A stretch of 64,000 bases of DNA from Comamonas sp. JUb58 (GTDB lineage: Bacteria; Pseudomonadota; Gammaproteobacteria; Burkholderiales; Burkholderiaceae_C). Position 1 is the stretch's first letter; every line of letters starts with the position of its first letter. Shown piece after piece: positions 54,321 to 63,701 of this stretch. The position numbers and the translations under genes are program-made. The stretch spans positions 1-64,000 of the forward strand of contig NZ_SOAL01000002.1 in assembly GCF_004364775.1 (NCBI RefSeq), written 5' to 3'. The notes under the pieces are model-generated. The model did not search any database, had not been told where the DNA came from, and saw nothing but the letters and a program-made list of their open reading frames with translations.

Positions 54321-54377
54321 ATGGCTCTGTGCACCACCGCCCGAATTATTCGCATCGTCGAACCGACGGTGGGATAG
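54321..54377 (+). CDS. Predicted 18-residue leader peptide
   Basis: The ORF encodes MALCTTARIIRIVEPTVG and ends just after the second arm of a hairpin. It has no Shine-Dalgarno, but its ATG falls at the predicted transcription start, which suggests leaderless translation. Clustered Arg, Ile and Val codons (CGA ATT ATT CGC ATC GTC) are candidate stalling points. The ORF sits exactly over the first two arms of a set of competing stems. Confidence 0.5.
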   Translation: MALCTTARIIRIVEPTVG

Positions 54378-54421
54378 CGCGCGGCCACGCAAGCATGCAA
54401 CCCACCCTGGAGGTGGGTTTT
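54334..54421 (+). promoter_or_regulatory. Attenuator-like leader RNA upstream of the P-loop gene
   Basis: Three mutually exclusive stems can be drawn. CCACCG (54334-54339) pairs with CGGTGG (54367-54372). GGTGGG (54368-54373) pairs with CCCACC (54401-54406). The terminator AACCCACC (54399-54406) pairs with GGTGGGTT (54412-54419) and is followed by TTTT (54418-54421). This is the geometry of translation-controlled attenuation. The energies were not calculated. Confidence 0.5.
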
Positions 54422-54452
54422 CCGTCTCTGGGGTTTCCTCCAAGGAGATGGA

Positions 54453-54977
54453 ATGAACACCACCCAAGCGCCTGATACGTTCGCCGATAGCGACCCAGAT
54501 GCCGGCACCCTGCACCTGCTCTGCGGAAAGATCGCGTCCGGCAAATCCACCTTGGCCCGGCAGCTGGCGGCGCAGCCCCGCACCGTGCTGGTCAGCGAAG
54601 ATGCCTGGCTTGCCCAGCTCTACCCGGATGCACTGGTCTCGATCCAGGACTATGTCCTGCTGTCCGCCAGGCTGCGCGGCGCGATGCAACCCCATATCGT
54701 GTCACTGCTGCAAGCGGGTACTTCGGTGGTGCTGGATTTCCCGTCCAACACCCCCAGCACCCGCGCCTGGGCGCGCAGCATGTTTGAGGCAGCGCGCGCA
54801 CCGCATGCGCTGCACTGGCTGCAGCTGCCCGACGAGGAATGCAAGCGCCGCCTGCGGGCGCGCAATGCCTCGGGCGAGCATCCGTTCGAAACCAGCGATG
54901 CGCAGTTTGACCTGATCAGCCAGCACTTTGTGGCGCCGTCAGCGGCGGAAGGTTTTCAGCTGGTGCTGCACGGCTGA
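54453..54977 (+). CDS. P-loop ATPase/kinase-like protein
   Basis: A 174-residue AAA/zeta-toxin-like P-loop protein. The Walker A motif is LLCGKIASGKSTLARQLAAQ, and VVLDFPSNTPSTRAWARSMF gives a Walker B-like strand and an arginine-rich lid. RRLRARNASGEHPFETSD is typical of small nucleotide-dependent kinases of unknown substrate. AAGGAG precedes the ATG. It is not paired with an antitoxin. The preceding leader suggests control by attenuation. Confidence 0.8.
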   Translation: MNTTQAPDTFADSDPDAGTLHLLCGKIASGKSTLARQLAAQPRTVLVSEDAWLAQLYPDALVSIQDYVLLSARLRGAMQPHIVSLLQAGTSVVLDFPSNTPSTRAWARSMFEAARAPHALHWLQLPDEECKRRLRARNASGEHPFETSDAQFDLISQHFVAPSAAEGFQLVLHG

Positions 54978-55000
54978 TACAGACGGCCAAGCGCCAAGCC

Positions 55001-55708
55001 TTAGGCGCGCTGCGGCAGGTAGCTGGGCCTGTCTGCCGCCAGTCCGCGTTTGACTTGCTGCGTCAGGTCATCGGCCAGCACCTCGTCCAGCCCGGCTTCC
55101 AGCGCATCGAGCGTGCGGCTGACGATATCCGCTGGGCTGGACTTGGGGGCCTCCAGCCCGCGGGTCAGGTCGGTATCGACAAAGGCCATGTGCAGGCCCA
55201 ACACCTGCGTCTTCTGGGCAGCCAGCTCGTAGCGCAGCGAGTTGGTGAGCGACCAGGCGGCGGACTTGCTCGCTGAGTAAGCGGCCAGATCGCTGCCGTT
55301 CAGCCAAGAGGCCACCGAGAGCACATTGAGCAAGCCACCACCGCCATTGGCCGCCAGCACCGGCGCAAAGGCCTTGCTCATGCGCAGCACCGCGAAGAAA
55401 TTGGTCTCAAACATGCGCCGTGCCACGGCTTCGCTGTCTTCGGCAAGAAAACCACCCGTCTGCGCGATGCCAGCGTTGTTGATCACCAGGGTCACATCTG
55501 GCGCCTGCGCCACCGCAGCGGCCACATCCTCGGGCTTGTTGACATCCAGCCGCAGCGGATGCACTCCTGCTTGGGGGCTGACATTGGCGGGATCGCGTGA
55601 ACCCGCGTAGACCTTGCTGGCACCACGGGCGAGCAACTCGCGCACAAAGGCCTGGCCAATGCCACGGTTGGCACCGGTGACAAGAACGACAGCGTTAGCA
55701 ATTTTCAT
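55001..55708 (-). CDS. Short-chain dehydrogenase/reductase
   Basis: A 235-residue SDR. The cofactor motif is VLVTGANRGIGQAFV, with NNAG following, a conserved Ser in LSVASWLNGSDL and the catalytic Tyr/Lys in AYSASKSAA. GGAG precedes the ATG at 55708. The frame continues upstream through a dehydrogenase-like fragment, which I treat as a remnant. A palindrome shared with the TetR gene lies upstream, so the neighbouring TetR is the probable repressor. Confidence 0.9.
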   Translation of the reverse strand: MKIANAVVLVTGANRGIGQAFVRELLARGASKVYAGSRDPANVSPQAGVHPLRLDVNKPEDVAAAVAQAPDVTLVINNAGIAQTGGFLAEDSEAVARRMFETNFFAVLRMSKAFAPVLAANGGGGLLNVLSVASWLNGSDLAAYSASKSAAWSLTNSLRYELAAQKTQVLGLHMAFVDTDLTRGLEAPKSSPADIVSRTLDALEAGLDEVLADDLTQQVKRGLAADRPSYLPQRA

Positions 55709-55765
55709 GGGAATCTCCACATTTACCGAGGTTGAAGAAGCGCGCATGGGCGCTGGATGGGGACT

Positions 55766-55864
55766 TTTCCCCTGGGCATGGCTGGCCTTGACAGTGGCCA
55801 GTGCGTCAGGGGTGTATTCAAAGGGGAGAACACGATCTGCGAGCGGGCGGAGCATTCGCCCCAA
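55766..55864 (-). pseudogene. Remnant of a zinc-type alcohol dehydrogenase / quinone reductase C-terminus
   Basis: The segment LRPLADRVLPFEYTPDALAT followed by VKASHAQGK resembles the C-terminal end of MDR-family dehydrogenases, where such a block precedes the last GK-VV strand. A stop codon lies immediately before it, and it lacks any upstream domain. It lies just before the SDR gene in the same frame. It is probably a decayed gene end. Confidence 0.5.
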
Positions 55865-55954
55865 TCAGCGCTGCGGTCTCGCGCAACTGCGCACAACAGC
55901 CAGCTGTTTTTGCCAGGGCGGTCCGGCACCAACGCTTGCAAGGTAGCATTTCGA

Positions 55955-55968
55955 ATGATGATCGTCAT
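55955..55968. promoter_or_regulatory. TetR operator candidate, SDR copy
   Basis: ATGATGATCGTCAT is nearly palindromic and lies between the tetR stop and the SDR. Together with the bases CATTTCG just before it, it matches the site at the tetR start. Confidence 0.6.
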
Positions 55969-55996
55969 ATTAAAAATCAAAAAAAGCAGCGCGCTG

Positions 55997-56620
55997 CTAG
56001 GCGCCGCTGTCCGATGCCTGGTCGCTTGCCTGATCGGCTGGCAGCAGTTGTTTGAGCGCCGCTTCGCGCAAGTTGTCCGACAGCACAGGATCGTCCACCG
56101 CACGGGCCAGCAGCAGGCTGCCCACCATCGTGGACAAGGTCACCATCGCACGCTCGTGGGCTTGTGCCTGCCCCCAATCGGGCGATTGGCGGGCGATGAG
56201 ATCCACCATACCCTTGATATGCTGGGTGGTCACGCGGCGCACTTCCGGGGCTTGGCGAGCGGTCTCGGAGCCCAGGGCGACCAAGGGGCAAGCCTGCTCG
56301 GCATGCTGCACATGGGCTTTGGACAGGTAGGCGCGCAGCAAAGCCTCCCAGCCCTGGTCAAGCGCAGCCTGGGCAGCCACATTGGCCACCACGGCCGCAG
56401 ATTCTGCACAGGCCAGACTGGCAGCTTCGGCCAACATCGCCTCGCGCGAGGCGAAATGCGCATAGAAGGCCCCATGCGTCAGGCCAGCCTCTTTCATGAT
56501 GTCGGCCACCCCCGTGCCGCCATAGCCGCTGCGGCGGATGGCGCGCGCTGCGACCGACACAATGCGCTCATGTGTCGCTTGCTTGGCTGCTGCTCGGGTG
56601 TTGGAAGTATCATTTCGCAT
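55997..56620 (-). CDS. TetR-family transcriptional regulator
   Basis: A 207-residue TetR protein with an N-terminal HTH (ERIVSVAARAIRRSGYGGTG, then VADIMKEAGLTHGAFYAHFA) and a helical ligand-binding C-terminal part. The ATG at 56620 is chosen because the upstream ATG at 56632 overlaps a predicted operator. It lies upstream of an SDR gene on the same strand and likely represses both. Confidence 0.88.
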   Translation of the reverse strand: MRNDTSNTRAAAKQATHERIVSVAARAIRRSGYGGTGVADIMKEAGLTHGAFYAHFASREAMLAEAASLACAESAAVVANVAAQAALDQGWEALLRAYLSKAHVQHAEQACPLVALGSETARQAPEVRRVTTQHIKGMVDLIARQSPDWGQAQAHERAMVTLSTMVGSLLLARAVDDPVLSDNLREAALKQLLPADQASDQASDSGA

Positions 56621-56632
56621 GACGCTCATCAT
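56619..56632. promoter_or_regulatory. TetR operator candidate, autoregulatory copy
   Basis: ATGACGCTCATCAT, with CATTTCG before it, resembles the site at 55955-55968 (both read CATTTCG, one base, ATGA, then TCAT after six bases). It overlaps the tetR start region. Confidence 0.6.
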
Positions 56633-56645
56633 ACATATTTTTCGG

Positions 56646-56664
56646 ACCCTGCGCGTCGCAGGGT
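56646..56664. other. Hairpin between the LysR and TetR genes
   Basis: ACCCTGCG (56646-56653) pairs with CGCAGGGT (56657-56664) over a 3-base loop. No T tract follows on the minus strand, so a terminator role for the LysR gene is doubtful. Confidence 0.4.
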
Positions 56665-56698
56665 GAATGCTGCGCAGCCTACAACAGCTTGCACCCAG

Positions 56699-57589
56699 TC
56701 AACCGGCTGTGCCTTGCGCACGCAGCCATTGGAAAACCTGCGACACCATGTCCGAGCGGGCAGTCCCTGCGGCACCCGACAGCCACCAGGTGCTGCCCGG
56801 CAAGCGCGGGTAGCCCGGCAGCACCTGCAGCTGCCCGCTGGCTACGCTGCCCTCCACCAACAGACTGGGCAGGCAAGCGACGCCCTGCGCTGCCAACACG
56901 GCATCGAGCACCAGGCGCGCATCGTCGTAAATAGCGCGCTTGCGAAACTGGCCAAGCGGCCCCAAGAACAGCGGCGCGGTGGCCTCCGCAGTCAGGCTTT
57001 CTTCCAGGCACAGCACATCCGCATGCAGGTGGTGCTGGTCCTGCGGAATGCGCCCCAGCTTCTTGGCGATACCCGCATCTGCTACCAGCAGCCATTCGTC
57101 TTGCAGCAGCTGCAGCTCTTGCAAGCCCGGCTGCAACAGCGGCCGGCTGCTGATGGCAATATCGACATCGATCTCATCGACAAAGCGGGCGCTCTCATCG
57201 ACCGATAGCACCAGGCTCAGCCCGGGCAGCAGCGCCTGCAACTTGGGCAGCCGTGGCTGCAGCCAGCCGCGCAGCAGCGGCGCGGGGCAGACCAGGGACA
57301 CGAGGCCGGGATCGAGGTAAGTGCCAATGCGCTCCACGCCGCTGCGCAGCACGCTGAGCGAGCGCTGAACGCTGCGCAGCAGCACCTCGCCAGCAACGGT
57401 CAGCTCCACGCCACGCCCCGCGCGGCGAAACAAGGGCTGCATCAGCTGCGCCTCCAGCTGCATCACCTGGTGGCTGATAGCAGACTGGGTCACATGCAGC
57501 TCATCCGCTGCACGCGAGAAACTGCCGAGCCGGGCAGCAGCCTCAAAACCCATCAACAGCTTCATAGAAGGAATACGCGGCTCAGACAT
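56699..57589 (-). CDS. LysR-family transcriptional regulator
   Basis: A 296-residue LTTR with an N-terminal HTH (MKLLMGFEAAARLGSFSRAA, then ELHVTQSAISHQVMQLEAQL) and a co-inducer domain. It resembles GcvA-type regulators. It is divergent from the exported agmatine-deiminase-like gene, which it may control. The 125-bp gap contains the weak repeat TATGAGA/TCTCATA (57589-57637). Confidence 0.9.
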   Translation of the reverse strand: MSEPRIPSMKLLMGFEAAARLGSFSRAADELHVTQSAISHQVMQLEAQLMQPLFRRAGRGVELTVAGEVLLRSVQRSLSVLRSGVERIGTYLDPGLVSLVCPAPLLRGWLQPRLPKLQALLPGLSLVLSVDESARFVDEIDVDIAISSRPLLQPGLQELQLLQDEWLLVADAGIAKKLGRIPQDQHHLHADVLCLEESLTAEATAPLFLGPLGQFRKRAIYDDARLVLDAVLAAQGVACLPSLLVEGSVASGQLQVLPGYPRLPGSTWWLSGAAGTARSDMVSQVFQWLRAQGTAG

Positions 57590-57715
57590 ATGAGAACTAT
57601 TAATGAATCAGCACAAATCTTATCATTTGATCTCATACCTAGTGCCATCCACAATGCGACCTGAACCGAATATTCGGCAACGCAACCGCTCCGGACAGGA
57701 GCCATAGGAAAAGTG

Positions 57716-58867
57716 ATGAAGACAGGTCAAGATGTGATGCGCGATGGCGCGAACGACCCTATGGGAGCCAACACCATGCAACGACGACAATTTCTCTCGG
57801 CCGGCACCAGCTTGGTCGCCGGAGGCGCGGTAGGTATGTCGGCGCAGTCCGCGTCTGCGGCAGACAGCCAAGGGCGCATGCCCGATGAAGGCGAGCGCCA
57901 TGCTGCCACCTGGATGGCCTTTGGCGCCAGCGACGAGATCTGGGGCCGGCGGCTGAAGGCGGGTGCACAGGCCAACCTGGCACTGATCGCACAAACCATT
58001 GCCCAGATGGAGCCGGTGCAGATGCTGGTCAACGCCCAGGACTACGACCTGGCCGCACGGCTGTGCGGCAGCAAGGTCAAGCTGCTGGTGCAAGACATCG
58101 ATGACCTGTGGATGCGTGACACCGGCCCGGTATTTGTGAAGAAGGCAGGCGGCGGTCTCGCCGGGGTCAATTTCAACTTCAATGGCTGGGGCAACAAGCA
58201 ATACCACCGCAACGATGCCCAGGTCGCGGCCTTTGTGGCCAGTACCGCAGCGGTGCCTTTGCTGAAAAGTAGCCTGATCCTAGAAGGCGGCGGCATTGAG
58301 GTGGACGGCCAGGGCACCGCCATCATCACCGAGAGCTGCGTGCTCAACGCCAACCGCAACCCGGGTGTCAGCAAGGCGCAGTGCGAGCAGGAGTTGCAGC
58401 GCGTACTAGGGATCGACAAGGTGATCTGGCTGCCGGGCATTGCTGGCCGCGATATCACTGATGGGCACACCGACTTCTATGCCCGCTTCTGTACACCGGG
58501 GGTTGTGGTTGCGGGTATCGAGAACGACCGCTCCTCACCCGAACACGCCGTTACCCAGCGCCACCTGGATATCTTGCGCAAGGCGACGGATGCACGTGGC
58601 CGCCGCTTGCAAGTGGTGCGCATGCCGGGGCCTGACGATGTCCGGCCGCAGTATGCGAACAAGGACTTTGCGGCAGGCTATATCAACTTCTATGTCTGCA
58701 ATGGCGCGGTGATCTGCCCCGAGTTTGGCGATACCCGTGCCGACCGCAATACCCGCGCCATCTTGCGTGAGCAGTTCCCAGGCCGCGAGATTGTGCAACT
58801 CAATATCGACGCCATCGCGGCGGGTGGCGGCGGTATCCACTGCACCACGCAGCAGCAACCGGCCTGA
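57716..58867 (+). CDS. Exported agmatine deiminase / peptidylarginine deiminase-family protein
   Basis: A 383-residue agmatine-deiminase-family hydrolase. Catalytic features are present: Asp in WMRDTGP, His in DGHTDFYARF, and the C-terminal Cys in GGGGIHCTTQQQP. It has a twin-arginine signal (QRRQFLSAG, followed by SASAADS), so it is placed in the periplasm rather than the cytosol. The ATG at 57716 is preceded by AGGA. The ATG at 57776, immediately before the Tat motif and preceded by GGGAG, is also good. The substrate may be agmatine or another guanidino compound. Confidence 0.85.
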   Translation: MKTGQDVMRDGANDPMGANTMQRRQFLSAGTSLVAGGAVGMSAQSASAADSQGRMPDEGERHAATWMAFGASDEIWGRRLKAGAQANLALIAQTIAQMEPVQMLVNAQDYDLAARLCGSKVKLLVQDIDDLWMRDTGPVFVKKAGGGLAGVNFNFNGWGNKQYHRNDAQVAAFVASTAAVPLLKSSLILEGGGIEVDGQGTAIITESCVLNANRNPGVSKAQCEQELQRVLGIDKVIWLPGIAGRDITDGHTDFYARFCTPGVVVAGIENDRSSPEHAVTQRHLDILRKATDARGRRLQVVRMPGPDDVRPQYANKDFAAGYINFYVCNGAVICPEFGDTRADRNTRAILREQFPGREIVQLNIDAIAAGGGGIHCTTQQQPA

Positions 58868-58889
58868 GCGGCGACCGCGCTGGCCCCGG

Positions 58890-59285
58890 CTACACCAGCG
58901 CCGGGGCGTCCTCGCGCAGCTGGAAGACATTGCCCTCGCAGTCCATCGCATTGCAGGCGCTGTAGCCCGGGCCGGTCCAGGCTTCGTGGAACATCGCGCC
59001 GCCCAGGTTGCTGGCGCGCGCGCCGGCATCTACCAGCGATGGCACGCTGACAAAGAACTTCAGTGCCACATTCTCGCGGCGCTGCGGGGGCGTGCTGATG
59101 TCGATGCGCTCTGCTATCTCGGCCGGGATCGCATGCAGCTCCAGCTGGAAGGTGGCAGATGCCAGCGCCACCCAACCGGGCAGGCGGTTCTGCTCCTGCA
59201 GGCCCAGCACCTGCGCATAAAACTGCGCCACACGCTCGATATCCTTGACGTACAGCACCACGCCAGCCTGACCCTTTGCGGACAT
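58890..59285 (-). CDS. VOC-family (glyoxalase-like) protein
   Basis: A 131-residue vicinal-oxygen-chelate protein with the repeated beta-alpha-beta-beta-beta units (VVLYVKDIERVAQFYAQVLG, then FQLELHAIP, and a C-terminal CEGNVFQLRED with the Glu ligand position). The substrate is unknown. It lies 48 bp after ugpE on the same strand, so it may be cotranscribed with the ugp genes. Confidence 0.85.
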   Translation of the reverse strand: MSAKGQAGVVLYVKDIERVAQFYAQVLGLQEQNRLPGWVALASATFQLELHAIPAEIAERIDISTPPQRRENVALKFFVSVPSLVDAGARASNLGGAMFHEAWTGPGYSACNAMDCEGNVFQLREDAPALV

Positions 59286-59333
59286 AGAAAGCTCCTTAGA
59301 ACAAGCGCACCCAAAACGGCCACTCTAGCGTTT

Positions 59334-60167
59334 TTACTTGATCCCTGCCCGCATAAAGCTCTGCACAAACTGGCGCTGAAACAGGATGAAGCCGATCAGC
59401 AACGGCGCCGAGGTCATCAAGGTCGCAGCAGTGATGGTGGACCAGTCCACGCCCTGTTCCACGCTGGAGAACACCTGCAGGCCGACGGTGAGCGGGCGCG
59501 ATTCCACGCTGTTGGTGATGATCAGCGGCCAGAGAAAGTTGTTCCAGTGAAAGCTCACCGACACCAGCGCAAAGGCGGTGTAGACCGGCCGGGCCAGCGG
59601 CACATAGACGCGCCAGAGAATCTGCAAGGTGCTGGCCCCTTCGACACGCGCGGCCTCGTCCAGCTCCTTGGGGATGCCCATGAAGGTCTGGCGCAGCAAA
59701 AAGATCGCAAAGGCCGAGGCGAAGTACGGCAGGCCAATCGCAAACAAGGTATCGACCAGACCCAGCCGCGCCATGGTCTGGTAGTTCTCGACCAGCAGGA
59801 TGTCGGGCATGATCATCAGCTGCACGAGCACCAGCGCAAAGGCGATGTTCTTGCCCCGGAACTGGTAGCGCGCAAAGGCAAAAGCAGCCAAGGTGGACAG
59901 CACCAGCTGCGCCGCCAGGATGATGGCCACCAGCAAGGTCGTGTTCAGAAAGTAGCGCGCAAATGGCGCCGCGTCCCAGGCCTTGCGAAAGTTCTGCAAG
60001 GTCCAGGGGGCGCTCAGGTCAAAGCGGATCGCGTAGTCGCTGGGGTGGAAGGCCGTCCAGAACGCATAGGCCAGCGGCAGAATCCACAGCAGCGCCAGCA
60101 GCCAGGCGGCAACGGTGTCCAGCCAGGTGTGGCGGTAGATGACGGCAGGGGCTGGGCTGCGGCTCAT
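59334..60167 (-). CDS. ugpE: Glycerol-3-phosphate ABC transporter permease UgpE
   Basis: A 277-residue inner-membrane permease with six hydrophobic segments. The EAA-loop motif is DEAARVEGASTLQILWRVYV followed by PLARP, which contacts the ATPase. It overlaps ugpA by four bases and ends the conserved ugp genes. Confidence 0.92.
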   Translation of the reverse strand: MSRSPAPAVIYRHTWLDTVAAWLLALLWILPLAYAFWTAFHPSDYAIRFDLSAPWTLQNFRKAWDAAPFARYFLNTTLLVAIILAAQLVLSTLAAFAFARYQFRGKNIAFALVLVQLMIMPDILLVENYQTMARLGLVDTLFAIGLPYFASAFAIFLLRQTFMGIPKELDEAARVEGASTLQILWRVYVPLARPVYTAFALVSVSFHWNNFLWPLIITNSVESRPLTVGLQVFSSVEQGVDWSTITAATLMTSAPLLIGFILFQRQFVQSFMRAGIK

Positions 60168-61063
60168 TGGTAGTGCACCTTCTTGTCCAGCACAAAGAAC
60201 TGGAACAGCGCCACGCTGGACAGCACGACCACCAGCACCACGGTGATGGCCGCTGCATAGGCCGTGTCCCAGAACTTGAAGCCCACCTCATACAGGTGGT
60301 AGAGCAGCAAGGTGGTGGCATTGTCCGGACCGCCCCGGGTCAGGATGAACACATGGTCGACCAGGCGGAAGGCATTGATCACCGCATTGACCAGCACAAA
60401 CAAGGTGGTCGGCATCAGCAGCGGCCACTGCACCCGGCGGAAGAAGTACCAGCGCGATGCGCCTTCAATCGCCGCCGCCTCCTTCAGGCTGGGGTTGAGC
60501 GTTTGCAGCGCTGCCAGGTAGAAGATCATGAAAAAGCCGGCTTCCTTCCAGACCGCCACCAGGGTGATCGCCCCCAGCGCGGTGGAGGGGCTGCCCAGCC
60601 AGTTGTGCGATGGCAGGCCCAGCGCGCCGGTGACCTGCTCCAGCAGGCCGTACTGCGGCGTGTAGAAGAACAACCAGATATTGGCCACCGCAATCATCGG
60701 CAGCACCGTGGGCGTGAAGTAGGCCATGCGGATAAAGGTACGCCCTGCGATGCGCTCATTCACCCAGACCGCCATCAGCAGCGCCAGGCCGATGGAGGCG
60801 GGAATCGTGGCCGCCGCAAACCAGAGGTTGTTGCGCACCGCCTGCCAGAACACTGGGTCCTCGGCCATGACCTGGTAGTTCTCCACCCCCACCCACACTG
60901 CGGCACGCGTGCCCTTGGGGGTGGAATAAAAACTGTCGATCAAGGTCGCCACGGCGGGCCAGTGGGTGAAGGCAACCAGCAGCACCAGCGCAGGCAGCAG
61001 CAGCAACCAGGCGTGGATGCTGCGCTGGCCGCTGCCGGCAATGGACGAGGAAGAGGCGCTCAT
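60164..61063 (-). CDS. ugpA: Glycerol-3-phosphate ABC transporter permease UgpA
   Basis: A 299-residue permease with about six membrane segments. The EAA motif is KEAAAIEGASRWYFFRRVQW followed by PLLMP. The ATG at 61063 is chosen; the frame is open a little further. It follows ugpB after 84 bases that contain a stem-loop. Confidence 0.92.
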   Translation of the reverse strand: MSASSSSIAGSGQRSIHAWLLLLPALVLLVAFTHWPAVATLIDSFYSTPKGTRAAVWVGVENYQVMAEDPVFWQAVRNNLWFAAATIPASIGLALLMAVWVNERIAGRTFIRMAYFTPTVLPMIAVANIWLFFYTPQYGLLEQVTGALGLPSHNWLGSPSTALGAITLVAVWKEAGFFMIFYLAALQTLNPSLKEAAAIEGASRWYFFRRVQWPLLMPTTLFVLVNAVINAFRLVDHVFILTRGGPDNATTLLLYHLYEVGFKFWDTAYAAAITVVLVVVLSSVALFQFFVLDKKVHYQ

Positions 61064-61110
61064 GCGTTGGGTTCTCTCAACCGGGCTGGGGCCTTGCCCC
61101 AACCCTGGCC

Positions 61111-61138
61111 CGGCATGGTCTGCAAGCAGGCCATGCCG
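61111..61138 (-). other. Intercistronic hairpin between ugpB and ugpA
   Basis: CGGCATGG (61111-61118) pairs with CCATGCCG (61131-61138) over a 12-base loop. It follows the ugpB stop with no T tract. Such structures often protect the upstream binding-protein mRNA, giving it higher expression than the permeases. Confidence 0.55.
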
Positions 61139-61147
61139 AGTGGGGCT

Positions 61148-62446
61148 TTACTGGTAGCTGCGCAGGATGCGGTCGGCTTCCTTCTGCGCATCCTTCATCG
61201 CCTGTGCCGAGGTCTTGGTGCCGTTCAGCGCGGCCTGCACCGCATCGTTCAGCACCTTGGTCACGCGCTGGTTGTCATGCGTGGAGAACTCGGCCACCGA
61301 GACGGGCAGCTGGTCGCGGGCCACCAGCGCCTGGGGGAAGTCCTGGCCGTATTTCTTCAGGATCGGCGTGTCGTAGGCGGCCGGCGATACGGCCACATAG
61401 CCGCTGTCCATGCTCCACTGCGCAGCGCGCTCAGGCGCGGTCACCCACTTGGCAAATTCGAAAGCGGCCTGCTGCTGCTCCTTGGGCGCCTTCTTGAAGA
61501 TGTAGAAGTTGCCGCCACCGGTGGGCGAGCCACCCTTGCGCGCATTGCCGGCGATCTGGCCAACCCCGAAATCAAACTTGGCGTTGGCCTTGATATTGGT
61601 CAGGTTGCCGGTGGTGGTGACGATGATCGCGGCCTTCTTTTCCATGAAGTCCTTGGGCGTTGTGCCCCACTCGATTACGCCCTTGGGGTGCACGCCTTCC
61701 TTGGTCAGGTTGACCCAGTAGTCCAGCGCCTCGATCACCTTGGGGTTGTCGAAGCTGACCTTGGTGCCCGCCTCGTTGGCCAGCAGCACATCGTTGGGGG
61801 TGGTCAGGGTCTGCAGCATCCAGTAGGCAAATCCGGTCGATGGGATCTGGATGCCGTACTGGGTCACATTGCCGCTGGCGTCTTTTTTGGTGAGCTTTTT
61901 GGCGGCCTCGCTCAGCTCCTTCCAAGTGGCGGGGGCCTTGTTCGGGTCCAGGCCGGCTTCCTTGAAGGCTTCCTTGTTGTAGTACATCACCACGGTGGAG
62001 CGCTGGAAAGGCACGCCCCAGGTCTTGCCCCCTGTCTGGCTGTTGGCCATGAAGGCGGGGTAGAAGCCCTTGAGCCAGGCCTTGTCGGCATCGGTCTTGG
62101 CGAAGTCGTCGATCGGCACAATCGCGTCTTCGTCGATCAGCGTGAACATATCGGTCGACAGCAGCACCGAGGTGGCCGGCGCCTTGCCCGACTTGTTGGC
62201 GGTGAGCGCCTTGACGATGGTTTCCTGGTAGGTGCCCGCGTAGATCGGCGTGATCTTGTACTGCGGATGCGCCTTGTTGAAATCGCTGGCATAGCCGTCG
62301 ATCACCTTGGTGATCGGGCCGCCCACGGCCACGGGGTAGTAGAAAGGCACTTCCAGCGGATCGGCGGCATGCGCCAGGCCAGCACCCAGGCCGAGCATGG
62401 CGACGGCCGATGCGGCCAGGGTCTTCAAAAAGATATTGCGTTGCAC
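61148..62446 (-). CDS. ugpB: Glycerol-3-phosphate ABC transporter binding protein UgpB
   Basis: A 432-residue family 1 periplasmic binding protein. A GTG at 62446 with GGAG eight bases upstream gives a normal signal peptide (LAASAVAMLGLGAGLAHA), starting with QRNIFLKT. The mature protein begins DPLEVPFYYPVAVGGPITK, the UgpB opening. It binds sn-glycerol-3-phosphate or its diesters. It follows ugpC. Confidence 0.93.
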   Translation of the reverse strand: MQRNIFLKTLAASAVAMLGLGAGLAHAADPLEVPFYYPVAVGGPITKVIDGYASDFNKAHPQYKITPIYAGTYQETIVKALTANKSGKAPATSVLLSTDMFTLIDEDAIVPIDDFAKTDADKAWLKGFYPAFMANSQTGGKTWGVPFQRSTVVMYYNKEAFKEAGLDPNKAPATWKELSEAAKKLTKKDASGNVTQYGIQIPSTGFAYWMLQTLTTPNDVLLANEAGTKVSFDNPKVIEALDYWVNLTKEGVHPKGVIEWGTTPKDFMEKKAAIIVTTTGNLTNIKANAKFDFGVGQIAGNARKGGSPTGGGNFYIFKKAPKEQQQAAFEFAKWVTAPERAAQWSMDSGYVAVSPAAYDTPILKKYGQDFPQALVARDQLPVSVAEFSTHDNQRVTKVLNDAVQAALNGTKTSAQAMKDAQKEADRILRSYQ

Positions 62447-62524
62447 GGAATCACTCCTCGGGTTATGCGCCTGCCCGCAGGCGCTGCACAAACAGACCAG
62501 TCAAAGAAAAGGGGGTTGTCTGCC

Positions 62525-63550
<1,026 letters not shown>

Positions 63551-63556
63551 CGCGCC

Positions 63557-63590
63557 AGTGTATGAAAGCACGGTGACAATTTGTTTACAA
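63557..63590 (-). promoter_or_regulatory. Pho box and -10 of the ugp operon
   Basis: On the minus strand TTGTAAACAAATTGTCAC (63590-63573) matches the PhoB consensus at 13 of 18 positions as two direct repeats 11 bp apart. Ten bases further, TACACT (63562-63557) can serve as -10 box, the spacing known for PhoB-dependent promoters. This agrees with the known Pho control of ugp. Confidence 0.65.
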
Positions 63591-63701
63591 GCTTTCCCTT
63601 ATCTGACGGGGTTCTCCAGTGAGGTGGCTGCATACACCCCCTGGTTTTGCTTACAACCATGACAAATGCTGCGCTGCATCAAGAGCGGGGGCCACCAGGG
63701 C

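Noticed and set aside
54453..54977. Zeta-type toxin of a toxin-antitoxin pair
   Set aside because: The P-loop fold is similar, but no small antitoxin gene lies next to it.
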